Source of the DNA: an uncultured Clostridia bacterium | Lineage (GTDB): Bacteria > Bacillota > Clostridia > Lachnospirales > CAG-274 | Assembly (NCBI GenBank): GCA_947627425.1 | Contig: CANQVZ010000011.1 | Coordinates: forward strand, 1 to 52,638 | Direction of reading: 5' to 3' | DNA length: 52,638 nt | In this document: one piece after another, positions 24,888 through 32,789 of the stretch | Position numbering within the stretch: position 1 is the stretch's first letter | Layout of the letters: every line of letters begins with the position of its first letter | Made by a program: the position numbers and the translations under genes | The notes under the pieces: generated by a model | The model's database searches: none | Told to the model about the DNA's origin: nothing | What the model saw: only the letters and a program-made list of their open reading frames with translations

Positions 24888-25523
24888 ATGGAAACATATA
24901 TTACCGTGCGCGGTGCGGGCGAGGCGGAAATAACGGAAAAAAAGTCGCGCTTTATAGCGCATATATATCCCGTTTTGTCCGAGAAGGACGCGCTTGGACT
25001 AATAGAAGCGACAAAAAAACAATATTGGGACGCAAGGCACAACTGTTATGCTTATGTCATAGGCACGGGGGCTAATCCCCTCTGCCGTTACTCGGACGAC
25101 GGAGAGCCGCAAGGCACGGCGGGTATGCCCATGCTGGATGTGCTCAGGGGCAGGGATATAAGGAATACTCTTGTGATAGTCACAAGATATTTCGGCGGAA
25201 CTCTCCTCGGCACGGGCGGACTTGTGAGAGCCTACAGCTCGTCTGCGCGCGCGGGGCTTGAGGCTGCGGGGCTTGTGCGCAAGATACCCAATGTAAGACA
25301 GCATATAACTGTGGACTACACCCTTTCGGGCAAGGTGCAGTATGAAATAATGAACGGAGGACATACCCTTGAGGACACACTTTATACCGACAAGGTGGAA
25401 TTTGTGGTATTGAGCGAGCTTGACAGGGCGGAAGGTCTTGTAAAAAGCGTTGTGGATATCACAAGCGGCAATGCTCAAATAACGGCGGAGGAAGATATAG
25501 TCTACGCCGATAAGGATATATAA
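24888..25523 (+). CDS. YigZ/IMPACT family protein (UPF0029)
   Basis: Cytoplasmic protein of 211 residues, the normal size of YigZ/YvyE. The N-terminal IMPACT domain has KKSRFIAHIYPV, the family hallmark NCYAYVIG ... YSDDGEPQGTAGMPML and VTRYFGGTLLGTGGLVRAY. The C-terminal ~65 residues fit the UPF0029/DUF1949 ferredoxin-like part. Molecular function is not established; the eukaryotic IMPACT protein regulates GCN2. It is the third gene of the operon begun at 22364, with a weak ribosome site (GAGG). Confidence 0.93.
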   Translation: METYITVRGAGEAEITEKKSRFIAHIYPVLSEKDALGLIEATKKQYWDARHNCYAYVIGTGANPLCRYSDDGEPQGTAGMPMLDVLRGRDIRNTLVIVTRYFGGTLLGTGGLVRAYSSSARAGLEAAGLVRKIPNVRQHITVDYTLSGKVQYEIMNGGHTLEDTLYTDKVEFVVLSELDRAEGLVKSVVDITSGNAQITAEEDIVYADKDI

Positions 25524-25541
25524 TAAAAAGGAGAGATCACC

Positions 25542-26612
25542 ATGAAAAAACTGTTATTGGCGCTGGCGTTGGCGCTCTGCATAAACACGACCGCCTTCGG
25601 CGCGTCACACAACAGCGTCACAAGATATCAGCACCTTAAAAACGGCGCTTCGCTTTCGGCAGCGTCGCTTGAAATAACTCCCTATAACGAGATAGAAACA
25701 GGCTCGTCCATAATAATAACATTCTCAAATGCGACTGTTTTTTCGCAGGATATAATAGACGGCAGTTGTATGGACTCCAGGGAAAAGGGCTACAGACCCG
25801 GAGGCTATCAGTATTCCAATGATGGAGTGCAGTGGGACAGATCGGACGGCTTTTTCGATTTTATGCCCAATGTAGGTAACTCCGAGCTCCCTTATTATAT
25901 AAAAAGAATAAATGATGAGCAGATAGAGGTAAGGCTCATGAATCTGCCCGATAACTATGCCAACGGCACTCTTGAGGATATAAACGGTTCAAAGAAGGCG
26001 CCTTATTACAGCATTCCTCTTGTAGTATATGCCGACATAGAAAGAGGCGACGGCGAGGTGGGTATGCGCGTTGACAGCAACGGAACCTCCATAAGCGACA
26101 TGGGCTATGCAAAGGTAAACGACAGCGCTTCCCAGTCTACTACCGTAAAGGAAAGCACCACCGAGACCACGACCCGACACACCGAAGCAAAGTCCGACAC
26201 ACAGAGCAATACGGAAAATAAGCTTGACAATAAGGTCGAGGTCACGATAGGCGCTTACACAATAAGCGTAAACGGCAAGAGCGTTGCCTTGGACGCTCCC
26301 GCTTATATACAGGGCACAGGCTCCACAATGCTGCCTTTGAGAGCGGTAAGCCAAGGCGTAGTGGGCAGTGAGGACTGCGTGAGCTGGGATGCCGCCACAA
26401 AGACGGCAGTCATATCCTATGGCGGAAATACCGTCAGCTTCACGGCAGGCTCGGATAAGGCTTTGATAAACGGCAAATCCGTCACTATGGCAAACGGCGT
26501 AAAGGCGGAGATAGTAAATAGCAGAATGTTTGTGCCCTTCAGAGCACTCGGCGAGGCGCTCGGCGCGGATGTCAGCTGGATAGCCGAGACCAAGACGGCA
26601 GTTTTCAATTAA
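25542..26612 (+). CDS. Secreted protein with copper amine oxidase-like stalk domain
   Basis: Predicted exported protein, 356 residues. A clear signal peptide (MKKLLLALALALCINTTAFG, cut after ..FGA) is followed by a ~160-residue domain of unknown fold (ETGSSIIITFSNATVFSQD). Then comes a Thr/Ser/Glu linker and a stalk domain of the copper amine oxidase N-terminal type (TMLPLRAVSQGV ... ENSRMFVPFRALGEALG-like). The stalk resembles the C-terminus of the leucine-rich-repeat protein at 3086, in the same order: signal, variable domain, Thr-rich linker, stalk. RBS AAAAAGGAGAGATCACC. It lies 18 bases after yigZ, so it may be co-transcribed. Confidence 0.82.
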   Translation: MKKLLLALALALCINTTAFGASHNSVTRYQHLKNGASLSAASLEITPYNEIETGSSIIITFSNATVFSQDIIDGSCMDSREKGYRPGGYQYSNDGVQWDRSDGFFDFMPNVGNSELPYYIKRINDEQIEVRLMNLPDNYANGTLEDINGSKKAPYYSIPLVVYADIERGDGEVGMRVDSNGTSISDMGYAKVNDSASQSTTVKESTTETTTRHTEAKSDTQSNTENKLDNKVEVTIGAYTISVNGKSVALDAPAYIQGTGSTMLPLRAVSQGVVGSEDCVSWDAATKTAVISYGGNTVSFTAGSDKALINGKSVTMANGVKAEIVNSRMFVPFRALGEALGADVSWIAETKTAVFN

Positions 26613-26622
26613 ATGACTAAAA

Positions 26623-26675
26623 GTGGACATTGAAAAGTCAAAAGTGGACATTGAAGGCTAAAAGGTGGACATTGA
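26623..26675. repeat. Three direct repeats of GTGGACATTGA
   Basis: GTGGACATTGA occurs at 26623, 26644 and 26665, a period of exactly 21 bases, each preceded by AAA(A/G). They start 11 bases after the stop codon. Multiple short terminal repeats of the TGTCCAC type are typical of the ends of some insertion sequences (IS21-like), so this may be the relic of one end. No transposase is present. Confidence 0.6.
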
Positions 26676-26723
26676 ACAACTCAAATAGGCAAGGGCAGGT
26701 ACAAATTCAAAAAACAACAATAG

Positions 26724-26755
26724 GCTATGGGCGCCGAAAAAAAGGCGCCCATAGC
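26724..26755 (+). terminator. Hairpin after the stalk-domain gene
   Basis: GCTATGGGCGCC and GGCGCCCATAGC pair perfectly around GAAAAAAA. The U tract is poor. The rest of 26676-26793 shows nothing else. Confidence 0.6.
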
Positions 26756-26793
26756 TTATACATCCAAAAATTTCAACTTTCTTCAAAAACCTC

Positions 26794-26822
26794 TTGACAA
26801 CCCTTCCCCTTTATGTTACTAT
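26794..26822 (+). promoter_or_regulatory. Promoter of the rpmG-secE-nusG-rplK-rplA operon
   Basis: TTGACA at 26794-26799, 17 bases, TACTAT at 26817-26822. A ~85-base leader precedes rpmG and contains CGTATCG, a T8 tract and GTGTG..CACAC (26849-26866). Confidence 0.7.
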
Positions 26823-26917
26823 AATAAAGACGCGTATCGTCTTTTTTTTGTGTGGGAAAAACACACGGCGACAAATTTAAAAAACAAAATTTAATTATTC
26901 AGAAAGAGGTGGAAGTC

Positions 26918-27067
26918 TTGAGAACAAGAATTACTTTAGCTTGTACAGAGTGTAAGCAGAGAAATTACGACACTATGAAGGACAAGAAAGTACATCCTGA
27001 CAGAATGGAAACTAAGAAGTATTGCAGATTTTGCAAGACTCATACTTTGCACAGAGAGACGAAGTAA
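26918..27067 (+). CDS. rpmG: Ribosomal protein bL33
   Basis: Small 50S protein of 49 residues starting at TTG ([17 protein letters not shown]). The family starts with M-R/K just before VTLAC, and AGAGGTGG lies ~6 bases before the TTG; the longer open frame to 26852 is not family sequence. Two CxxC pairs (CTEC and CRFC) show the zinc-binding form, C+, so growth of this gene product depends on zinc. It lies before secE and nusG, the classic Firmicute order. Confidence 0.95.
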   Translation: MRTRITLACTECKQRNYDTMKDKKVHPDRMETKKYCRFCKTHTLHRETK

Positions 27068-27096
27068 TTTGTCTTTTATGAAAGGGGAAAGTCAGA

Positions 27097-27300
27097 ATGG
27101 CAGATAATAAGGTTACTTTTTCAAGCTGGTTAAAGGTACACGTTGCAGAATTCAAGCGTATTATATGGCCCAGCAAGGCTGAAATAGCAAGGGAGACCGT
27201 TTCCGTTATAGTTGTTTCGCTTTTGTTCGGCGTAATAATTATCGGCTTTGACTTTATAGTAAGCACTGCCTACAATGCGCTTATGACATTGGTAGGTTAA
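27097..27300 (+). CDS. secE: Preprotein translocase subunit SecE
   Basis: Essential small subunit of the SecYEG channel, 67 residues. The conserved amphipathic segment FKRIIWPSKAEIARET precedes a single membrane helix (VSVIVVSLLFGVIIIGFDFIV), the minimal Gram-positive form. RBS GAAAGGGG. It lies between rpmG and nusG. Confidence 0.96.
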   Translation: MADNKVTFSSWLKVHVAEFKRIIWPSKAEIARETVSVIVVSLLFGVIIIGFDFIVSTAYNALMTLVG

Positions 27301-27321
27301 GTTTAAGTGAGGTTTATGTAA

Positions 27322-27861
27322 ATGTCAGAAGAGCTTAAAAATCAGCTAAGATGGTATGTGATTCATACCTATTCCGGCTATGAAAACAAGGTCAAGACCA
27401 ATATAGAAAAACTCGTGGAGAACAGCGGGCTCGAGGACTACATTCAAGAGGTCTCGGTCCCTATGGAGGAAGCGGTTGAGGTCAAAAACGGTGTTAAGAA
27501 AACAGTGCTCAGGAAGAAATTTCCCGGCTATGTTCTTCTTAAAATGATAATGAATGACGAGACATGGTACGTTGTCAGAAACACCAGAGGTGTTACCAGC
27601 TTTGTTGGCCCCGGCAGTAAGCCCGTGCCCCTCACTGAGGCAGAGGTCTATTCAATGGGACTTGAAAGCATGGACATCACGGAAGTCGACTATGCGGTCG
27701 GCGACAGTGTGACGGTAACATCGGGCGCATTTGCGGACAATGTTGGTGTTATCAAGGAAATAAATATCGCAAAGAAAACGGTTACGGTTGCTATTTCCCT
27801 GTTTGGTCGAGAGACCCCCATGGAGCTGGATTTCACACAGGTCCAGCCGTTGGTGAACTAA
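27322..27861 (+). CDS. nusG: Transcription termination/antitermination protein NusG
   Basis: RNA polymerase-associated elongation factor, 179 residues. The NGN domain starts RWYVIHTYSGYENKVKTNI and holds FPGYVLLKMIMND and VRNTRGVTSFVG; the C-terminal KOW domain is GDSVTVTSGAFADNVGVIKEI. RBS GTGAGG, start 21 bases after secE. Length is the family norm. Confidence 0.97.
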   Translation: MSEELKNQLRWYVIHTYSGYENKVKTNIEKLVENSGLEDYIQEVSVPMEEAVEVKNGVKKTVLRKKFPGYVLLKMIMNDETWYVVRNTRGVTSFVGPGSKPVPLTEAEVYSMGLESMDITEVDYAVGDSVTVTSGAFADNVGVIKEINIAKKTVTVAISLFGRETPMELDFTQVQPLVN

Positions 27862-27889
27862 TCGTATTTGAGCGTCCTTACGGCGTTCA

Positions 27890-27926
27890 GTGGGAGGGAA
27901 AACCCCATTATCCCGCTAATTACCAC
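27890..27926 (+). promoter_or_regulatory. rplK leader motif, likely L1-binding
   Basis: GTGGGAGGGAA (27890-27900) and ATTACCAC (27919-27926) can form a stem just before the AGGAGG of rplK. Nearly the same motif precedes rplA. Ribosomal protein L1 represses its own operon by binding an rRNA-like site in the L11-L1 mRNA; assigning this motif to L1 is inference. Confidence 0.5.
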
Positions 27927-27949
27927 ATTTATTAGGAGGTGCCTTAAAA

Positions 27950-28375
27950 ATGGCAAAAAAGGTTGAAGGTTTTATTAAGTTACAGATCGCTGCCGGCAAG
28001 GCTACACCGGCTCCGCCTGTTGGCCCCGCTTTAGGTCAGCACGGCGTAAACATTATGGGCTTTTGCAAGGAGTTCAACGAGAGAACTTCAAAGGACGCAG
28101 GTCTCATAATCCCCGTAGTCATCACAGTTTATCAGGACAAGAGCTTTACATTTATTACAAAGACTCCTCCCGCTGCCGTTCTTCTCAAGAAGGCTTGCAA
28201 GATCGAGTCGGGTTCAGGTGTTCCCAACAAGACTAAGGTTGCCACTATTTCAAGGGCTGAGGTTCAGAAGATAGCAGAAATGAAGATGCCCGATCTCACA
28301 GCAGCCACTATGGACGCTGCCATAAGCATGATCGCAGGTACAGCCAGAAGTATGGGTATTGTTGTAGAAGACTAA
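27950..28375 (+). CDS. rplK: Ribosomal protein uL11
   Basis: 50S protein of 141 residues that binds the GTPase-associated 23S rRNA region. The N-terminal domain has [26 protein letters not shown], the thiostrepton-region proline helix; the C-terminal RNA-binding domain has [12 protein letters not shown] and [10 protein letters not shown]. The start follows AGGAGGTGCC. Followed by rplA. Confidence 0.98.
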   Translation: MAKKVEGFIKLQIAAGKATPAPPVGPALGQHGVNIMGFCKEFNERTSKDAGLIIPVVITVYQDKSFTFITKTPPAAVLLKKACKIESGSGVPNKTKVATISRAEVQKIAEMKMPDLTAATMDAAISMIAGTARSMGIVVED

Positions 28376-28388
28376 TTTTGTTTATTGC

Positions 28389-28417
28389 GTGGGAGGGAAT
28401 GCTCCCGATATTACCAC
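28389..28417 (+). promoter_or_regulatory. rplA leader motif, second copy
   Basis: GTGGGAGGGAA (28389-28399) and ATTACCAC (28410-28417) lie immediately before AAGGAGG of rplA, repeating the rplK leader motif. Two copies in one operon would allow each gene to be repressed. Confidence 0.5.
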
Positions 28418-28433
28418 TTAAGGAGGAACTATC

Positions 28434-29129
28434 GTGAAAAGAGGAAAGAAATATCTCGAAAAAAGTAAGCTCGTTAACAGAGCAAATTTATATGATGTAA
28501 GCGAAGCTTGTGCGCTGATACCTCAGCTGAGCACAGCTAAGTTTGATGAGACAGTTGAGGCGCATATCCGTCTCGGCGTTGACAGCCGTCATGCCGATCA
28601 GCAGGTAAGAGGCGCAGTTGTTCTGCCTCACGGCACAGGCAAAACTGTCAGAGTTCTTGTTTTTGCAAAGAATGCAAAGGCTGATGAAGCAACAGCCGCA
28701 GGCGCAGACTATGTAGGCGCTGAGGATCTCGTTGCAAAGATACAGCAGGAAAACTGGTTTGAGTTTGATGTTGTAGTTGCCACTCCCGATATGATGGGCG
28801 TTGTCGGAAGAATAGGTAGAGTTTTAGGTCCCAAGGGACTTATGCCCAACCCCAAGGCAGGCACTGTAACTATGGATGTAGCAAAGGCTATCGAGGAAAT
28901 TAAAGCAGGTAAGATCGAGTACAGACTTGATAAGACCAATATTATCCACGTACCCGTAGGCAAGGTTTCCTTCGGCGCAGATAAGCTCAAGGATAACTTC
29001 CAGACTCTTATGAGCGCTATCATCAAGGCTAAGCCCGCCGCTGCAAAGGGTACTTACCTTAAGTCGGTCGTTCTCACGACTACTATGGGTCCCAGCGTTA
29101 AGGTAAACGCTGCCAGAATTGCAGAATAA
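28434..29129 (+). CDS. rplA: Ribosomal protein uL1
   Basis: 50S L1-stalk protein and likely autoregulator, 231 residues, starting with GTG at 28434 after AAGGAGG. Conserved blocks are [50 protein letters not shown] (split by its parts here) and VPVGKVSFG. Unusually, rplJ-rplL-rpoB do not follow: a terminator and a repeat end the operon here. Confidence 0.98.
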   Translation: MKRGKKYLEKSKLVNRANLYDVSEACALIPQLSTAKFDETVEAHIRLGVDSRHADQQVRGAVVLPHGTGKTVRVLVFAKNAKADEATAAGADYVGAEDLVAKIQQENWFEFDVVVATPDMMGVVGRIGRVLGPKGLMPNPKAGTVTMDVAKAIEEIKAGKIEYRLDKTNIIHVPVGKVSFGADKLKDNFQTLMSAIIKAKPAAAKGTYLKSVVLTTTMGPSVKVNAARIAE

Positions 29130-29155
29130 AAAACTGAATAATTAAATTTGTCAGA

Positions 29156-29180
29156 AAAACCGCCCATCGGGCGGTTTTTT
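29156..29180 (+). terminator. Intrinsic terminator of the rplK-rplA operon
   Basis: AAAACCGCCC and GGGCGGTTTT pair around ATC, followed by more T, 27 bases after the rplA stop. Confidence 0.9.
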
Positions 29181-29246
29181 AATGTGCTTGCAGGGGGCGG
29201 TATTCAATTTTTGTGTAGGGGTGTGTTATTGTCTGCCCGTAAAAAA

Positions 29247-29362
29247 GGCTCCCTCCGGGAGGGAGCTGGCGCCCGAAGGGCGACTGAGGGAGAATGCGTT
29301 ATACACATTTTTACTCCTTCCACCGCCTTCGGCGGTCCCCCTCCCTCAAAGAGGGAGGCTTT
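29247..29362. repeat. Intergenic palindromic repeat (GGCTCCCTCC .. GAGGGAGGC)
   Basis: GGCTCCCTCC/GGGAGGGAGC hairpin, GCGCCCGAAGGGCG hairpin, then CTTCCACCGCCTTCGGCGG and CCTCCCTC/GAGGGAGG. It fills most of the gap between rplA and malQ. Similar blocks are at 7596-7763, 19593-19688 and 52531-52638. Confidence 0.65.
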
Positions 29363-29385
29363 CCGTGTCCCCAACCTTAAAAATT

Positions 29386-29412
29386 AAAAAGGCGTAAAAA
29401 TACGCCTTTTTT
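29386..29412 (-). terminator. Intrinsic terminator of malQ
   Basis: AAAAAGGCGTA and TACGCCTTTTT pair around TTTT/AAAA, 12 bases after the malQ stop; runs of T exist on both strands. Confidence 0.85.
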
Positions 29413-29423
29413 CAAAAAAATCA

Positions 29424-30983
29424 TCATCTATTAAATATCTCGCAGAGATATTTAAGCTTCTCCGACATTTCCTCCGTGAGGCTCCCCTCCTCAAAGCGGA
29501 ACTGCCAATTGCCGCCGCCCACGCCGGGCGTATTCATTCTGGCGCTCGCATCAAGCCCTATCACATCCTGAACGGGTATAACGGCATATTTTGCGCTCGA
29601 GGCTATCGCAAGCCTTATGAGATCCCAGTTTATGTCCTCTCCGCTCACATTCATATAGCGCCTTATATAGTCCTTGTCCTTGTCGCTCTGCTCGCTGTAC
29701 CAGCCTATGGTGGTGTCGTTGTCGTGAGTGCCCGTGTACACTACATAGTTGTCTTTCTCGTAGTTATGCGGGAGATAAGCGTTTGAGCTGTCGTTGAATG
29801 CAAATTGCAATATCTTCATGCCGGGAAGTCCCAGCTCGTCCCTGAGCTTTATTACCTCCTCGTTGAGGTCGCCCAAGTCCTCGGCTATTATGTGCAGCGA
29901 GCCCAGAGCGCCCTCTATTGCATCAAAAAGCTCCCTTGCGGGACCCTTGTTCCATTTTCCGTTCACGGCGGTCTCCTCGCCCATAGGCACCGACCAATAG
30001 CTTTCAAAGCCCCTGAAATGGTCGATACGCACTATGTCTACATATTCCAGTATGCTTTCCGTCCTCTTTATCCACCAGTCGTAGCCCTCCGCCTTGTGAT
30101 TTTTCCAGTTGTAGAGCGGATTTCCCCAGAGCTGACCCGTCTTGCTGAAATAGTCGGGAGGAACGCCTGCCACCTTTGTGGTAAAGCCCTTTGTGTTTAT
30201 GTGGAAGAGCTCCCTTTTGCTCCATGTGTCGGAGCTGTCGCTTGCCACAAATATGGGAATGTCGCCTATTATCTCGATCCCTTTTTTGTTGGCATATGCC
30301 TTGAGCTCCAGCCATTGTCTGCTGAATTCAAACTGCAAAAATTTATAGAAATCCACATCCTTTTTGAGCATCCTGCCGTATTTTTCAAGCGCCGACGGCT
30401 CTCTGTCCCTGAGCGCCTTCGGAAAGCTGTTCCACGCTCCGCCGTAAAAGCAGTCCTTTATGGCGTCTGTTGTCATTATTTTTTGCGCGCTCTTGTAGTA
30501 CGCCTTGTATTCCTTGCTTTCGTATGTGTTCCTTCTTTCCGCAATGAAGTGATTTTTGCAAGCCATAAAAAGGGCGTAGTCCTCCAGCCAGAAGCTGTTT
30601 TTGCGGCAATACGCCTTGAAAGCCTTGTCGTTTAAGTCAAAATTGGCAAATGCCTTTTTGTATATGTCATATTTGAAGTCGAGCACTCTGCCGTATTCCA
30701 CTTTTTTTGTATTGAAATTGGGCGCATACTCTATGTCCCTTTCGTCAAGCAGTCCCTCCTCTGCCATAAGCTCGGGGCTTATAAGCAGGGGATTGCCCGC
30801 AAATGTCGAAAAGCTCTGATAGGGACTGTCGCCAAAGCCCGTATGTCCCAGCGGAAGTATCTGCCACATCTTCTGTCCCGCATTTTCCAGAAAGTCCACA
30901 AACTCCCTGCCATAGCCTATATCGCCTATTCCGTACTTCGAGGGAAAGCTTGTGGGGTGCGCCAAAATACCGCATTTTCTCAT
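29424..30983 (-). CDS. malQ: 4-alpha-glucanotransferase (amylomaltase, GH77)
   Basis: Cytoplasmic enzyme, 519 residues, that transfers alpha-1,4-glucan segments between maltodextrins and releases glucose. GH77 features are visible: the start GILAHPTSFPSKYGIGDIG, IIGDIPIFVASDSSD, the nucleophile Asp in VRIDHFRGF, the acid/base Glu in IIAEDLG and the third acid in GTHDNDTTIGW. Length is that of the short, Thermus-like bacterial type. RBS GGAG about 8 bases before the ATG. It stands alone on the minus strand; with the phosphoglucomutase at 5106 it suggests glycogen or maltodextrin use. Confidence 0.96.
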   Translation of the reverse strand: MRKCGILAHPTSFPSKYGIGDIGYGREFVDFLENAGQKMWQILPLGHTGFGDSPYQSFSTFAGNPLLISPELMAEEGLLDERDIEYAPNFNTKKVEYGRVLDFKYDIYKKAFANFDLNDKAFKAYCRKNSFWLEDYALFMACKNHFIAERRNTYESKEYKAYYKSAQKIMTTDAIKDCFYGGAWNSFPKALRDREPSALEKYGRMLKKDVDFYKFLQFEFSRQWLELKAYANKKGIEIIGDIPIFVASDSSDTWSKRELFHINTKGFTTKVAGVPPDYFSKTGQLWGNPLYNWKNHKAEGYDWWIKRTESILEYVDIVRIDHFRGFESYWSVPMGEETAVNGKWNKGPARELFDAIEGALGSLHIIAEDLGDLNEEVIKLRDELGLPGMKILQFAFNDSSNAYLPHNYEKDNYVVYTGTHDNDTTIGWYSEQSDKDKDYIRRYMNVSGEDINWDLIRLAIASSAKYAVIPVQDVIGLDASARMNTPGVGGGNWQFRFEEGSLTEEMSEKLKYLCEIFNR

Positions 30984-31089
30984 ATAAAAACAACTCCTTT
31001 GTAAAAATTTTCTAAATTTATATTATGCTTTAGTGTACATACTAATATTGAGGAAAACCCTAAATATATTTTTTAAGGAGGAAAACAAT

Positions 31090-31476
31090 ATGTCAAAGAA
31101 ACTTATTGCTCTCGCTCTTGTATGTCTGCCTATAGCCCTTGTGGGCTGCGGCTCTGATAATAATAATACCACAACTGCGGGTAATAATGCAAGCGGAAAC
31201 GGAAATAACGATACCGAACAGACCACCTCCGTTGTGTCCGACGGAAATATGGGTTCGGGCGACGCGCAGAATAACGGCACGGCGGCAGGCGGAGCTGCCA
31301 CGGGCAACGGCACGGATACGGGCGACGCAGCCATGAACGGCACGGGCGGAAACGAAAACTCCGTTGCGGGAAAGGTCGGCGACGCGGTTGAGAATATAGG
31401 CGACGGCATAGGCAACGCAGTCGATGACATTGGCAAGGCGGGCAGCGCAGCAATATCGGGCGGAAACGCAAAATAA
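31090..31476 (+). CDS. Small Asn/Gly/Thr-rich lipoprotein
   Basis: Predicted exported lipoprotein, 128 residues, function unknown. The signal peptide ends in the lipobox ALVGC (Cys at about residue 19). The mature part is low-complexity: Asn, Gly, Thr and Ala dominate (NNNTTTAGNNASGNGNND), and the last ~45 residues may form an amphipathic helix (VGDAVENIGDGIGNAVDDIG). The start follows TAAGGAGGAAAACAAT, a strong site; the frame upstream is not used. A terminator follows at once, so it is a monocistronic unit divergent from malQ. Confidence 0.75.
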   Translation: MSKKLIALALVCLPIALVGCGSDNNNTTTAGNNASGNGNNDTEQTTSVVSDGNMGSGDAQNNGTAAGGAATGNGTDTGDAAMNGTGGNENSVAGKVGDAVENIGDGIGNAVDDIGKAGSAAISGGNAK

Positions 31477-31479
31477 TTA

Positions 31480-31505
31480 AAAAAGGAGGTGAATACCTCC
31501 TTTTT
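31480..31505 (+). terminator. Intrinsic terminator of the small lipoprotein gene
   Basis: AAAAAGGAGGT and ACCTCCTTTTT pair around GAAT, directly after the stop. Confidence 0.9.
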
Positions 31506-31586
31506 GTGTGCAGATATTGTTTTATAAGTGTGATCACATCGGCTGTCCTGTATATTCCGTCAAGGGCAAAAAATTTCATTTTACTG

Positions 31587-31615
31587 TTGTAAACTCGCGC
31601 GTTTTATGCTAAAAT
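31587..31615 (+). promoter_or_regulatory. Promoter of the ANTAR gene
   Basis: TTGTAA at 31587-31592, 17 bases, TAAAAT at 31610-31615, 34 bases before the start codon. Confidence 0.55.
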
Positions 31616-31648
31616 GAATAAAGCAATCAAATAAAGAGGTAAACTGAT

Positions 31649-32179
31649 ATGGACAATAATATTTTCATTGCCTTTGACAACAAAAAGACGGCGGCTTGCA
31701 TAGCCAAAATACTTGTGTCAAACGGCAGCAATGTTGTTTCCGTCTCGAAGTCGGCTTCGGAGCTTATGCATTCCCTCTCGTATTATCATGGAGGAGTGAT
31801 AATAACGGGATGCACCTTCGGCGGGATAACTATGGAAAAAGAAAATTTGGGGATATCAGACGATTTTACATTCATTATAATAGGCAACAGGGCGCAGCTT
31901 GACAACTTCCCGGAGGAAGGCGCCTTCAAGCTCTCCACGCCCCTGCAAAAAAACGACCTCATATGCTCTGTGGATATGCTAATGGCTATGGACACGGACG
32001 CATCGTTCCACAGGCAGAATGCCTGTCGTTATGAGCAAAAGCTCATTCTGCGCGCAAAGCATATGCTCATAGACCGCTATTCCATGACGGAGGAGCAGGC
32101 GCACAGATATATGCAGAAGAAGAGTATGGACACGGGCAGGAAGCTCTATGAAATAGCCGTCATAATACTTGGCATATAG
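31649..32179 (+). CDS. ANTAR-domain RNA-binding antiterminator with degenerate receiver
   Basis: Predicted regulator of 176 residues that would bind paired hairpins in leader RNAs and prevent intrinsic termination. The C-terminal ~55 residues are a clear ANTAR domain: RAKHMLIDRYSMTEEQAHRYM, then KKSMDTGRKLYEIAVIIL. The N-terminal ~120 residues have the strand-helix rhythm of a receiver (FIAFDNKKTAACIAKIL) but no aspartate at the usual phosphorylation place: the strand VIITGC is not followed by Asp. No histidine kinase gene is adjacent, so it may respond to a ligand or partner. RBS AGAGG. Likely targets are discussed with the amt leader at 49304. Confidence 0.82.
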   Translation: MDNNIFIAFDNKKTAACIAKILVSNGSNVVSVSKSASELMHSLSYYHGGVIITGCTFGGITMEKENLGISDDFTFIIIGNRAQLDNFPEEGAFKLSTPLQKNDLICSVDMLMAMDTDASFHRQNACRYEQKLILRAKHMLIDRYSMTEEQAHRYMQKKSMDTGRKLYEIAVIILGI

Positions 32180-32213
32180 GCATACATATTTTTGCTTAAC
32201 ATTTATATTTTCA

Positions 32214-32242
32214 TTGACTTTTAATGCGTATTCTAGTATAAT
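32214..32242 (+). promoter_or_regulatory. Promoter of greA-lysS
   Basis: TTGACT at 32214-32219, 17 bases, TATAAT at 32237-32242, about 50 bases before greA. Confidence 0.7.
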
Positions 32243-32294
32243 TTATAGAGTTGATAAACTCACAGTCTATGTAAAAAATCAGGGAGTGAAAGAA

Positions 32295-32771
32295 ATGGCA
32301 GAAGAAAAGAAAATTATTTTAACAAGCGATGGTATGACAAAGCTTAAGGACGAGCTTGAAAATCTCAAGGTCGTAAGGCGTAAGGAGGTTGCCGCAAAGA
32401 TAAAAGAGGCGAGAGCGCAGGGCGACCTTTCCGAAAATGCCGAGTACGACGCGGCTAAGGAGGAGCAGGCGGAGATAGAGTCCAGGATCGCCACCATTGA
32501 AAAGATGATAAGAAATGCCGAGGTGATAGGCGAGGATGAGCTTAACACGGGCAGAGTGAATCTGGGCAACAAGGTGACCGTGCTAGATGAGGAATTTGAC
32601 GAGGAGCTTACCTACACCATAGTGGGTCCTGCCGAGGCAGATCCCGCAGACTTCAAGCTCTCTAACGAGTCGCCTCTCGGTCAGGCGCTCATGGGTCGTT
32701 CCATAGGCGATGTTGTGGAAAACAACGCGCCCGACGGCATTCTTAAGTTTAAAATTTTGGATATACAGTAA
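32295..32771 (+). CDS. greA: Transcription elongation factor GreA
   Basis: Cleavage factor that rescues backtracked RNA polymerase, 158 residues. The N-terminal coiled coil has the family motif LTSDGMTKLKDELENLK and KIKEARAQGDLSENAEYDAAKEEQ, with the acidic tip; the C-terminal FKBP-like domain has NLGNKVTVLD and SPLGQALMGR. The start at 32295 follows AGGGAGTGAAAGAA; the open frame further upstream lies before the promoter. It is followed by lysS after 18 bases, a common Firmicute pair. Confidence 0.97.
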   Translation: MAEEKKIILTSDGMTKLKDELENLKVVRRKEVAAKIKEARAQGDLSENAEYDAAKEEQAEIESRIATIEKMIRNAEVIGEDELNTGRVNLGNKVTVLDEEFDEELTYTIVGPAEADPADFKLSNESPLGQALMGRSIGDVVENNAPDGILKFKILDIQ

Positions 32772-32789
32772 TACAGCGGGAGAATAATT

